Below are positions 42,901-53,636 of a stretch of 64,000 nucleotides of DNA, one piece after another; the first letter of the stretch is position 1; every line of letters starts with the position of its first letter. The notes under the pieces are model-generated. The model was not told the origin of the DNA, did no database searches, and saw only the letters and a program-made list of their open reading frames with translations. The position numbers and the translations under genes were made by a program. Origin of the DNA: Byssothecium circinans (taxonomy: Eukaryota; Ascomycota; Dothideomycetes; Pleosporales; Massarinaceae). Location: NCBI GenBank assembly GCA_010015675.1, contig ML976995.1, positions 230,907 through 294,906 on the forward strand, written 5' to 3'.

Positions 42901-44165
42901 ACTCTGCTCCATACAAGGGTCTCAGGAGTCCTCCATCGAGCCCCCCGTTCTCGCCGACAGCTCCAGCTTTTGTCAACCATCCAGACCCTCGTGTGAACAA
43001 TGATGGACCACATCAAGATCCAACCTCGCTCGCGCCGTGGGTGGACGTTCACGCTATGAGCGACAAGACGACGCAGGAATTGCTTGCGTCCGGTCCGAAC
43101 GATGAAATCATATATCATGATGATGCGGATGACAAAGATACCAGTTTCGCTAGCTCTCCTGGTCCCTCACAACCGTCCCACTTCAACCGAGCCGACCGCT
43201 ATGTCACTCATCATGGCAACTCTTTCGACAAGTTCACGGTTGTTGGCTCTCGGGGCAATGTCACTGGTACACCAAACGGGACCGGCATGCGAGAAGTCGG
43301 TAGCAGTGAGGCAGACAACAGCAGCCCTGGCATATCCACTTCAAGCCCTTATGACACAAGGCGAATGAGTACTCAAAGCCCAGGCCGGATTCGTGGTGTC
43401 CGCGCCCGGAACAGCTTGCTTTCGTCTGCTAGCAGGAGATCAAGCTTGACTCCTCAGAGTCCCGGTTTCTATGCGGCTCCTGGTCGCAAGACCAGCATCC
43501 ATATGGTGTCACCCGGCACAGTAGGCTCTAATCCCTTCGCGGAAATGCCACACGAGAAGAGTCCGTCGCAAGATACGCTATTCCCGCACGTTGTGTCGGA
43601 GTCGTCTTCCGAGGATACGAACCGCCGTGCGAATTGGTACTCGCTTCGCCGCGCCCGTCGCAACAGCCGGGCTGCAGTGCCTGGACAGACCAAACTGCGG
43701 CAGATGGTACTCGCTCCGGATGCGCAGACGGTAGCTTCCAACAGCACACACGCATCTCGTCATGCCAAAACGGTCGGTAGCGGACGTCCATCTACCGCTA
43801 ACACCCACACACCACTTCGACCCATGGCCAGCGCGCGCAGCGAGCCGACAGTGTCAACACTGACGGCCTACCAGCACTCACCCCACCTTCTCTGCCCTGA
43901 GCGTGCCAGCGACCCTGTTGAAGAAGAAGAGCGGCGCAAATTGTCTTGGGTCATCTTTGCACTATTTTGCATTGTTCCGCCCATGATCATTCTGTATCGC
44001 TGGTACTGCGACGCCATCATTGCCAATTGGACGGAGGGACGGCTCGTACATGTGTCTCCTAAGCCGAAGCGCATTGCTCTTGTGGCTGGTATCGCTGTCA
44101 ATGTTGGTATTAGTGGCGCCATTCTGATTCCGATCCTGGTTGCCCGGGCTGTTGGTGCGCTGTGA
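39962..44165 (+). CDS. Large serine/proline-rich protein with two C-terminal membrane helices
   Basis: Exons 39962-40861 and 40908-44165 give 1385 aa. The 46-bp intron starts GTAAGT and must end at 40907 (GTAGATAG), because the earlier TAG leaves an in-frame stop. Nearly the whole protein is Ser/Pro/Thr/Gln-rich and probably disordered, with many SSP and TP sites typical of phosphorylation. Only the last ~75 residues are ordered: a hydrophobic helix (~1312-1332, LSWVIFALFCIVPPMIILY), a short basic/aromatic loop, and a second helix (~1355-1383, Gly/Ala/Ile-rich). This suggests a tail-anchored hairpin protein with a large cytoplasmic domain. The family is usually annotated only as serine-rich protein and the role is unknown. 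Confidence 0.75.
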
Positions 44166-44369
44166 ATGAGATGGCTAGAATGGATCTCGTATTTTGGTAA
44201 GTTCATGGAGGGTTCCTTGCCAAGAATCTGGAACTAATGTGGCTCTAAGCATCTCTTCTACAACGTCTCAATGTTGGCTTTCTTGAGATTGTCTCAAGAA
44301 GTCGGCGTCACAAAGTCCTTTCCGCCTCCCATCGCGAAGCTAAGCATGCTCGATCAGCGGACCGATGAC

Positions 44370-44392
44370 CACACACACACACACACACACAC
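44370..44392. repeat. (AC)n microsatellite
   Basis: About eleven uninterrupted AC units. Confidence 0.9.
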
Positions 44393-44620
44393 CAACCTCC
44401 TGTTTCCTCATGAACTCCGTTTCGGAAACTATTGGTTCCCCTCACTCACTCTTCATACTTTCCCTTTGTTACACACTCTTGCATCGCGGCGGTGTTTTTC
44501 TGCATTCCCTCAGACTCTATGAGGAAAAAAGGGTTGAAACCCTGGAAGGTTGCATAATCGGGGTTTGGCCGATATTGCCATGGGGAGTCTTTCCCCTTTC
44601 TTTCATTTACCTCACTTGCA

Positions 44621-44799
44621 GATTGAAGGACATGCAGCACTGCGATGGCCCTTGCATGGTGGCATGATAGCCTTCATCATATTATCGGTTTCTTTTCTTT
44701 CTCACGTCTTCCTTGTTTGCCGATTGAAGGACTAACATCATCGCGATGGTCCTGGCATGATGGCGTGAAGGCCTTCATTATATCGTCGGCTTCCCCTTT
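44621..44799. repeat. Degenerate direct repeat, two copies 101 bp apart
   Basis: 44621-44696 and 44722-44799 both begin GATTGAAGGA and share GCGATGG, TGGCATGATGGC-like and AGGCCTTCAT-like blocks, ending TCGG.TTC..TTT. Roughly three quarters of positions match by eye. There is no coding frame. Confidence 0.7.
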
Positions 44800-45357
44800 T
44801 TGACCATATCAAGCTTTATTCAGACCGACGCATCAGCGAGATCAGAATATGATCATGGTCATGGCTGCTGAGGCACTTAATATAGATTCTTGCGATGGAA
44901 GGGTCGCGTGCATGTACCTGGAGAGAGCGGTACCTAATGCGATATTTCTGAAAACCATGCTTTATTTCACGTGCTACAGGTGATGGAAACCAACTTGAAT
45001 ACGTTTAAGATCCTTTAAAATAAGTAGATGTTGTGATACTTAGCATGGTGTTGCAGTTCTCTCGCGTCATCATTGATCGAGGCATGTCTAGTCGAATCAC
45101 GTCGGCCGTTGTCGGCTCAAATTGACCTCATCGCATGCTCGCAAACTTTCATCCCACCATGGCACCCCACTTCGACCCACCCCAAACCCCTCGAACTACT
45201 CCAACCTACTCCAATACTCTCCAACCTTCTTGAACAGCATAACTTACCCTCTCCATCTATTTTGCATCGCATATACTCCCACCGACGACGTTCAAACGCA
45301 ATTGTACGCGCCATTCGACACCTCGACACCATCGCATCGCACGCGCCTAAGCCCACC

Positions 45358-46345
45358 ATGTCGTCCCTCCTCAAGCAATCCGTAAAACTCGCCCTAGTCC
45401 AACTCTCCTGCACAGCAGACAAAGCACGCAACCTCTCGCACGCCCGCACAAAAGTCCTCGAAGCGACGCGTCAAGGAGCAAAAATCGTAGTCCTCCCCGA
45501 ATGTTTCAATTCGCCCTACGGCACGAAGTACTTCCCCAAGTACGCCGAGACGCTCCACCCCAGCCCACCAACGGAAGAGCAAAGCCCGACATTCCACGCG
45601 TTGAGCAAACTCGCAAAAGAAGCAGGCGTCTACCTCGTCGGCGGAAGCATCCCCGAGCTCGTCGAAGAGCCCGGAAGCCAAGGCAAAGAAGGAAAAGACA
45701 AGGACGACAGGAAAAAATACTACAACACCAACATGACCTTCTCCCCGAGCGGCGACCTCATCGCCACCCACCGAAAAGTGCACCTCTTCGACATCGACAT
45801 ACCGGGGAAAATCAAATTCAAAGAATCCGACGTGCTCTCCCCCGGCAACAAGATCACGCTGATCGACCTCCCCGAATACGGCCGCATCGCCCTCGCCATC
45901 TGCTACGACATCCGCTTCCCCGAGCTCGCCACCATCGCCGCGCGCAAAGGCGCCTTTCTGCTGCTGTACCCGGGCGCGTTCAACATGACGACCGGGAAAC
46001 TGCACTGGGAGCTGCAGGCTAGGGCGCGCGCTATGGATAACCAGGTCTTTGTGGGGTTGTGCAGTCCGAGCAGGGATATGCAGGCCGAGTATAATGCGTG
46101 GGGGCATAGCGTGGTGGTGGATCCTAATGCGGAGGTTTTGGGCATGTTGGATGAGGGGGAAGGGGTGCTTGTGGTGGAGTTGGAGGAGGGGAGGATCGAG
46201 GAGGTGAGGAAGGGGGTGCCGCTTTATCGGCAGAGGAGGTTTGATGTTTATCCTGTGAGTTTTGAGGCTTCTTCTGAGGTGGTTGATGAATGCTTTGCTG
46301 ACTGTGGGGTAGGATGTTAGCGAAGGCGGGAAGTTTGAGGAGTAG
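45358..46345 (+). CDS. NIT3: Omega-amidase of the Nit2/Nit3 nitrilase family
   Basis: Exons 45358-46254 and 46313-46345 give 309 aa. This family deaminates alpha-ketoglutaramate or alpha-ketosuccinamate (glutamine and asparagine transaminase products) in cytosol or mitochondria. The catalytic triad is visible: Glu48 in VVLPECFNSPYG, Lys ~140 in THRKVHLFDIDIPG, and Cys ~182 in LAICYDIRFPE. The HLFDIDIPG and YPGAFN stretches are typical of the Nit2/Nit3 branch rather than Nit1. A charged insert (GSQGKEGKDKDDRKK) precedes YYNT. The 33-bp last exon (DVSEGGKFEE) follows a GTGAGT intron. The frame is open ~95 codons upstream without an ATG, so the start at 45358 (CCACCATG context) is preferred. Confidence 0.93.
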
Positions 46346-47782
46346 AGCCTTGCCTACGCCGCTTTCTTATTGGTGGGGACAATGTGGTTGGTAAGGTAGT
46401 TGAAGGTCTATACATGGCCCACTGGTAGCATAGTAGACACACATGGCATATATGCTTAGAGTTCGCAACGGTAACATCTATGGGTGTAGCATACAGCCCC
46501 ACACTTCTCTAGGGCCGTTTAGACATGATCGTAACGTTGTCTACATAGTGTACAGTCTGGGAAGTCCTTATACACTGCACAGGGCCGTATAATAAGGTAG
46601 CTGTATACGCTCGGAAGCGTGATTCAAACCAAATGTACTGTACAGTTCCAGATCCACCCGCATCTAGGAAAAGTTAAGACGCCTTTCTCATCTATATGCT
46701 CTTACTCTTCACCAAACAGCAGTAAGGCGCGGGGATGGGATTGATTTCTTAAAGGCACATCTTGAGCTTCTTCTTTATAATGATGGCTATGGGTGGGTGG
46801 TTTAACGCGATTAGTTTTTCAAGGTTCGCTGGAATTCTCTGGAATCGCTGGGATCAGTGAGCATGAACGCGGTTTGGTTTGGTCTACCTAGCTGGATATA
46901 CTAACCTAGCATATCTTGCCCACTCAGCCCCAGCCCCAGACCCAGAACCAGAACCGCCGTGGTTCTTAGCTAGATAGGTTGCATAGCGTGGTGGGTATAT
47001 GTAGGTAGGAGTACATATATATATATCTATAGCTATTTTGCACGGGAAAAAAGTGTGTGTTTGTGCGAGTGTATGGATATAGCTTGTACGGTATGGTATA
47101 TGCGGCTCTGTAGCAAGTAAGGTACGTGAGTGTTGCGAATAACAGATATATGTATATGCTTAACTCAGGTATGTATGGGGTAGGAAAATAATATTTTTTT
47201 TCTTTCCCCTTTTTTCCATTCCATTTTTTATTATTATAGGTTTCCTCTTCTAAGTGTGGTGGGATAATCTAGCTACCGCGTGTGCAGTACGTCCGCACAA
47301 CCTTGCCTTAAAAGTCTAGAGTGTTCGAAGCTCCTACTGGTTGTTAAAGAACGCATCGCGTTTAGTGTATCTATATTTAGAGAGCTATAGATATCCTAGA
47401 TAGTGCAAAGAAGTATGTATACTAATGACATCCAGAACGGTAACCTTGCGGGTAAAAGGTGAAGTTGAAGTACTCTTCAAGACTTTTTCATCTCACCTGG
47501 CGGTACTATAAGAGGGGAAGTGAATCTGGGGTTTGTGGCGGAATTCAGCGAGGGTGATGAGGGGATGACGGTTCAGATACATTTTCAGATTCGAGGTATC
47601 TATGGAGGGCTTGTCTAGATATGGGATGGGTGGGTAGTCCATGCAGCTTTCGCCTTGCAGAGAGAGGTTAGCATAGTTGTAGAAGTTCATGCCTCTCCCC
47701 GAACGCGAGCCATTTCCTACGCGTTCTTGTGAATATCGCACACTGTGACCTCACTTTCGACATTGGAAATACTATTCGCCCT
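46346..47782. other. AT-rich convergent spacer
   Basis: TA-rich, with (TA)n near 47018-47030 and CCAGA/CCCAG repeats near 46928-46950. On the minus strand 47493-47741 is an open frame of amino-acid-like composition (Asn/Tyr/Pro-rich) that might be a further exon of the neighbouring gene (see findings). Confidence 0.5.
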
Positions 47783-49864
47783 TCACAATATGCGCCGTTG
47801 ACTTTTGAGTCGTTGTTCCGCGTTCAGATTTGACGAGTATCTCAGATTCATGCCTGTTCGTTCACATGAGGCATGAGTTACCAAGGTGAACGAAGAACCG
47901 TTGATTCTGGTATTCCCTGTTAGTAAAACGTTCGCCTCACTCATAGGGAACGAGTGATGTTAACTTACCGCTGCCATTTGATTCGCTCCAAAGAGGGTGA
48001 TTGACAAGGTACCTAGTTGTCAGGTTAGAATAGCTCTTCCAGGGTATCTTTGGTGCAGGCGGCAAGCCGAGGATATTTACCGGAGGAAGTATATCCAGTA
48101 GTCCAGAGAATTTTTTTCTAGAAGAATATGTTGGCTAAAGTCTCGAGCGTCTGGGCCCACCATCGCCACGGTCCCTCTCCCGTTTATCCAGACTTGTGGG
48201 CAATGATCTGAACCTTTCTCTGGGTGCACCTGTCGGTATTCCAAGAGCGCGTCAAGGACCTCGCGACGAAGGAAACTCAGGGTGACGGCATGCTCAGTAG
48301 TTGGTTTCTCCTCACCACGAGCTAGAGAGAATACCACCTCGAAGTTTTCTGTAGGAGCATGGGAAAGCACGCGAATGAGGTCTAGCGCACCTATGCGGAG
48401 GTCGTAGAGACGCGTCGAATCTAGGCATTGGAATAGAAGGAAGATCTGGATATTGGCCGAACCAGTGTTGCAGCACCCCCAAGAACTGTGTGACCCAGTG
48501 CTGCGGATTCGGCCTTCGTTCTCGTACTCCTTAGACTTGTTTACGCACCACCATTTCTCCAGGGCGGAGAAGTTGGAAAATGTAGTACGCGGCTCTTGGC
48601 TTGCAAGTTGTACGCGGATCTTGTTTTGGACCCAGAACCGGTACAGCTCAGTCCTTCTCAACGCTCTGCAGATGGATGTAAGAGCTAGGCTTCCTCCTGT
48701 GAAAGTTTTCTTGTCAAGGTCGATGTATGTGTACGACCTTGGGTCTGGTGTCTTTGTGACCGCGTCCTGAATCGCGCATCGGATAGGGCACGGCAGCTTT
48801 AAGAAGCTGTGAGGTTTTGGCTTCGTAAACTGCATGGAAGTGTAGTCATTGGAAACGGAGAAGCTTCTCACATCGTATCCGATCGCTTGGGAGAGAACCC
48901 GAATATTCTTCGAGTGACCGAAGACGACGAGACCGCGGGAGCCGTCTCGAAGAACATCAATAGAGAGGATCGAACGCCAGTACTTCTTTAGACCTAGTGT
49001 GTCTTCCTGGAGTAGCTTCATCACTTTGGTGAGAGCATCAGGGTCGATACCAGTGTCGTCTTCTGTGTCCCCCAAATGGCGGCGTATGAAATGCCTCTTG
49101 CCTCGCCCATGGACAAACTTGATATCGGTTTTGGCGCCGCTAAGATAAAGTCAACAAATATCATAAAAGGGTATCAGAGCGCTTCACTTTGAAGAAGCTC
49201 CGTGTTTTGGCGTCAAATGCTCAACGCTGTTCGTGTATCGGGTATACGTACGGGTTGGCCCACAAAACGAACAACAGAGGAGACATCTCCACCGACGCTT
49301 TCCACTTCCGCTTGCTACCATAATGGTTTAGCGTCTCGGGTTCCCAGTATCTGGCTAAGTCTTCGCATCGTGCTGGGCAGCTACCATCCAAATCCATGTG
49401 CACTTTCCTGAGCATGGGCACCTGCGATCCGATACCCTTCATCCAGTGACCGGCTTTGGCTGCATGGAGCACCTTCATGCCATGATCATGCCCTTCGCCC
49501 CTAGCAAATACGAATGTATTATTGGCGTACAGAGTTGAAGCCGCTTCCTTGTAGATCTGTATTGTACTTAGCAAAGTTCATCTAAGATGACGACACGACA
49601 TAACGTATCGAATTATGCAGGGTAACGAACAGAAGCGCATGTGCGGAGAAGTGGGAGTGCTGATGCAAGCTCGCGCTGGGTATCCCTATCGTAGCTGTTA
49701 GACCCATTGTCGTGGAGAACCTCTATAGGATCCAAGCATTCAAAAAGCAGATTGTAAATGTCGTTCCGCGTCTCATTGGGAAGCGTTAGGAACGAAGGAG
49801 CCGCGGGGTCGATGGGCTGGGAGTCGCGAACCCGGATAGGCGTGATCTTGGGGAATAACGCCAT
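47783..49864 (-). CDS. F-box/2EXR-like protein
   Basis: Minus strand. Exons 49864-49631, 49556-49252 and 49139-48081 are well supported; then 48012-47969 and 47916-47783 are likely; total 591 aa. The N-terminus has FLTLPNETRNDIYNLLFECLDP, the short helical motif (LP.E.RN.IY) of the fungal F-box-like/2EXR families, followed by LLRTC..IYKEAASTLYANNTFVF, their usual second block. The rest shows no known domain. Exon 2/3 phase is fixed by a GTACGT donor (49251) and CTTAG acceptor. If the GTAAAT at 48080 is not spliced, the protein stops at 48077 (533 aa). The next two introns have very good signals (GTAAAT..CTGACAACTAG; GTAAGT..TTTACTAACAG), so the longer form is preferred. Such proteins are numerous in ascomycetes, mostly of unknown role. 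Confidence 0.7.
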
Positions 49865-50395
49865 GGCGCACGAGAACCTGACCTGTGTAAGGTGTCAGAG
49901 ATCACAGACCCGTACAGTGGGTGTCAACCCTTTAGCAACGCTTTATCAGTTCCGCATAGACGACGAGCAATATTGGTGTCGAGATTTGGTGGTCGTGGTC
50001 GAGGATTTCAAGAGCGACGGAAAGTGCAAACGAGTATTACGCTAATCTCGATTGGGTACCATGTTTTGCGTTAGAAGAAGCGACGAGAAGTTAAGAGAAC
50101 CAGATCGCTGCTCGCCATCAGGTTGTTTGACAAGAGTCCTGGCTCAGTTCTCATAAATCAGTCCGAGTAAAATGAGGCGAGTCTTGTGTCGTAGTATTCA
50201 TTGCGTGTCTAAATCAACAGTGAAGTCGCACATGATCGTACAAGTGCTCAATATTGTCGCCCAGTGTAGGAATCATGAAAATCCCCCATTTCGCTTTTGA
50301 CTGCGTAATGGTTAGCTCTGTGCTCAACGTGTAAAACTATTCCCAGAAGTGTCTTCACAAGAGTAGTTAATAGAATGGATATAGGAAATTCGAGT
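49865..50395. other. Spacer
   Basis: Promoter side of the F-box-like gene and downstream side of the decayed hevein gene. No gene recognised. Confidence 0.5.
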
Positions 50396-50397
50396 GC

Positions 50398-51110
50398 ACT
50401 CACCATCCAGCACCACAGCGACTAGTTGTTAGGCCGCCGAGTCCATCCTTACTGCAGCACTAGTTATGGAAATCGCCACCAGCATAGTTCAAGCCTCCAT
50501 TGTTTGCGCCACAAGAACAATTCATAGAGGATGTGTTCACCGTACTGCAGGCGCTCGGAGCAAAATTCCGATTAAAGTTTGATAACAGCTGGCAGTGTTG
50601 TTCTTTGAAGGATCTCTTGAGATATGGATCGTGGAAATCACCATCCTTGTCCATAGTTTGCGGTGGTTCCACAGTAGTGGAGTCCGGAGTGACGGTTCCC
50701 AAACGTCGATCCAATATAATCTTGGAAGACTTTGCTGTTGCTCGTACCGCATGTTCCGTAAGTGGAAATCATCCCGGAGTCGCTACTGGGGCTTGTTCGA
50801 AGTGCCGATTGGTATCCTGCTCATTTTCTCACGGTACACACTCGATGAGCGGTAATCGCTCCCAAGGTAGACGAGCACAAAAAGCCCGTGTTACCACCAC
50901 ATGCGCCATCCTTGGTAACCACACTAGTCGTCTATGGTAGAGACGCCGGAGTAGTCGAGATTTGCGTTACCATCAACGTAGGTAATAGCTAGATAACAGC
51001 GAGTGACTTTTTTGATGGGGTAAATTTACGAGTCAGAGTAACGACGCTGACCAAGCCACTTCATTGCACTAAAGGAACCATACATTTTATACGATGTTCT
51101 AGCCATAGCG
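50398..51110 (-). pseudogene. Decayed gene with at least three hevein-type chitin-binding domains
   Basis: On the minus strand, fragments in shifting frames resemble CBM18/hevein domains. About 50930-50830: KDGACGGNTGFLC. About 50790-50660: a block with YGTCGTSNSK, GSTFGN and YCGTTANY, in which the expected Cys-Cys pair and two other Cys are replaced. About 50515-50400: CGANNGGL..AGGDF, a stop, then CCSKDG.GGLTTSRCGAGW. Several stops (TAG/TGA) and frame changes break the reading, and many Cys codons are mutated. A basic start-like segment precedes it (~51110). This is direct evidence of a former secreted chitin-binding protein, now non-functional. It lies divergent to an intact chitinase. Such gene pairs (subgroup C chitinase beside a LysM or hevein protein) are common in ascomycetes. 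Confidence 0.6.
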
Positions 51111-51774
51111 ATATAAAGGATACCTGCGTAGTATCTCGCGTGGTGGTGATAAAATCCTGTGTGTGTCTCGGATAGTAAAATGCAGGCCTGTCGGTGTCTC
51201 CGAAGGGGTTTACGCTGAGGCGTTCTAGATGTCACATCTGATGGTTTTAAACGGTGTAAAACTTGGGGTATGAAGCGTAGTACACCTAGCGGGCGTTATG
51301 TCCCACATATACTGTGTGCATAGTACATAGTGATCACTCATTGTTTAGTCGTCCTTAAAAACCTGCCCTACAGATTTTTGCCAAATGTTCAACCATGTTC
51401 CTGTATTTTGCTTCCTCTTGGACAGTTTCATAGTAAATTCTGATTGGTCGAGGATGAAAATAATCGGGAATAGACTGCTCAGGCTAAGCATTTTCACAGG
51501 AGCAAAGGAGCAAGAAGGGGACGAATGACTATGGATGGGTGCTCCTATAGATGATACTATGCCTGATGAGGATTAGCGTGCTCGGCCCCCTACCTCTTGA
51601 GTACGCTCTGCGACCCCACACTAGTTAGATCAATTCAATATTGTACGACTACTTTCTGGTCGCAGAACCGTGTCCGGATACTGCGAGTTCAATAATACGT
51701 GGTACCGGAGTTCCCTCAAGGGTTCAAGTACCTTGCTAAAGCCAACCTCCACTCTCGCTGCATCCTTCATCAGC
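51111..51774. other. Divergent spacer before the chitinase
   Basis: No gene recognised. It would have held the shared promoter of the chitinase and the decayed hevein gene. Confidence 0.5.
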
Positions 51775-53636
51775 ATGCCCGATATACCCCTTCATGTCGT
51801 TGTTCGGTTACTCCTACTATTTCAACTTATTCCGACGGATGTTCTTTCATTCAGCATTTTTCAAGCCAAAGATGGATTCAACGACTACCATCAGCGTGCA
51901 TCAAACTTGTTGACCTTGCAGAATAGCAAAGGTCAGGCTCTCATTTGTGGTAAAGACAGTCCTTGCATCGATGGCAGGTAAGGCTGGAACTAGGATTTGA
52001 CTTCGCGACTAAGGACATCGCTAAAGACCTTTGCTGACGTCCATATAGTTGTTGCGGTCCGCAAGGCAAATGTGGCTTTGGACCTGACTTCTGCGAAATA
52101 GACTGCACGTCAAATTGCGCCGCGACCGCTATGTGTGGCGAGTTCAGTGAAGGGGCAGGCCTTGCATGTGGCATGCATCTTTGCTGCTCGGCGACGGGAT
52201 GGTGTGGCGTAAGTTTCTCATTCTCTCATCTGGCGAGGATAGAAGCTTCACTAATACCTGTTGTTAGACCACCAAGGACCACTGCATCAATGCAGATCCC
52301 GGACCGGATGCGAAACTCCCGTGTCAGGCTGGATACGGGAGCTGTCAGATCATCGATCCACCATCCTGTTCTCCTGATGGAGGATCGATCAACAAACGCA
52401 CTGTTGGATACTACCAAGCATCTAATGTGCAGAAACGTCTCTGCCAGCGCATGACCCCGAAACAGATCAAGCTAGATGGGTTTACGCATCTCAATTTCGC
52501 TTTCGCTACCATCGACCCAGTTAGCTTCAAGATTTCTCCGGCTGATCCAGCGGACATACCTGTTATGCGGGAGTTCACAGATCTATCCAGAGATGGTCGG
52601 GTACAAACATGGATTGCCGTTGGTGGTCACGACTTCAGCGATGCCAACAAACCCACTCATAGAACTTGGTGAGGACCCCTCCCATGAACGACCTTTTCAA
52701 AGTGTTTTAATTTCAGAATAGGAGCGAGCTATGTTCAAATGCGGAAAATAGAGCAGCTTTCATCAGCTCAGTGAAAGATTTCATGAAAGAGTACGGCTTC
52801 CAGGGCGTTGATCTGGACTGGGAGTACCCAGGCGCCCCAGAGCGAGGCGGCAAACGCGAGGACACGAAAAACTTTTTTTTGCTAGTTGAAGAAATGCGCG
52901 CGTTATTTGGTTCGGCGTACGGCATTAGTTTGCCGTTGGTACCCGATTACTGGTATCTGCGATGGTTCGATCCGATTGCTATGCAGAAGCACGTTGACTT
53001 CTTCGGCTTCATGGCATATGGTAAGTCATTGATAGGTCTCCTAAATCTTCTGGTTCTGTACTAATCTGTAGCAGATTTGCATGGACCGTGGGACGGGGGC
53101 GTTGGAGAGCTGAGCTCCGTAATTCGCGGCCATACCGATATTGCTGACATTCGAAAGGATACCCTGCCATTGTGGTATGACGGTTTAGATCCCTCCAAGA
53201 TCAATTTCGGATTGGCTTTGTATGGGCGAGGATACACACTTGCGGATCAGAAGTGCACTGAGATGTCGACTTGCAAGTTCACCGACGCAAGCAAACCTGG
53301 CCGCTGCACAAACAGCCCTGGTTTCCTTTCACTGAATGAAATCAACAAATTGATCGACGAGAAATCTCTGAAGCCAAAGTACGCAGCGGATGCTATTATG
53401 AAACAGATCAGCTGGGATGATCAATGGATCGGATATGACGACGAGGAAACAATGGCCGAGAAGAAGAAGTTCGCAAACTCTCAGTGCTTTGGCGGTACTA
53501 TGTACTGGAGTGTGGACTTTCAACCAGGTAATAGCCCGTGAGTATCGCAACTATCCCATTGTTTGACACTGTCTAATTTGAGCTCAGCGACGATGAAGAG
53601 CCTCCTTCGACCGGAAATGGTACCAACTCTGTGTGA
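51775..53636 (+). CDS. GH18 chitinase with CBM18 domains (fungal subgroup C type)
   Basis: Exons 51775-51977, 52049-52208, 52268-52668, 52722-53020, 53075-53537 and 53588-53636 give 524 aa. It has a signal peptide (~1-25), then Cys-rich chitin-binding modules (CGKDSPCIDGSCCGPQGKCGFGPDFC; CSATGWCG), then the GH18 barrel from RTVGYYQASN. The catalytic DxDxE motif is intact in GVDLDWEYPG; the NFAFATID strand, MAYD, LPLWYDGLD and GGTMYWSVDF are also as expected. It hydrolyses beta-1,4 chitin extracellularly or in the wall. Subgroup C enzymes usually exceed 1000 aa with LysM domains; this one is short at both ends, yet all six exons join in frame and no stop interrupts it. Introns: GTAAGG, GTAAGT, GTGAGG, GTAAGT and GTGAGT donors. 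Confidence 0.92.

Larger units (their letters stand above)
44166..45357. other. Intergenic with repeats
   Basis: It contains an (AC)n microsatellite and a degenerate ~75-bp direct repeat at 101-bp spacing (listed separately). No gene seen. Confidence 0.6.

Noticed and set aside
45073..45357. 95-codon N-terminal extension of the omega-amidase
   Set aside because: Open in frame but contains no ATG, and the composition is unlike a targeting peptide; the ATG at 45358 has excellent context.
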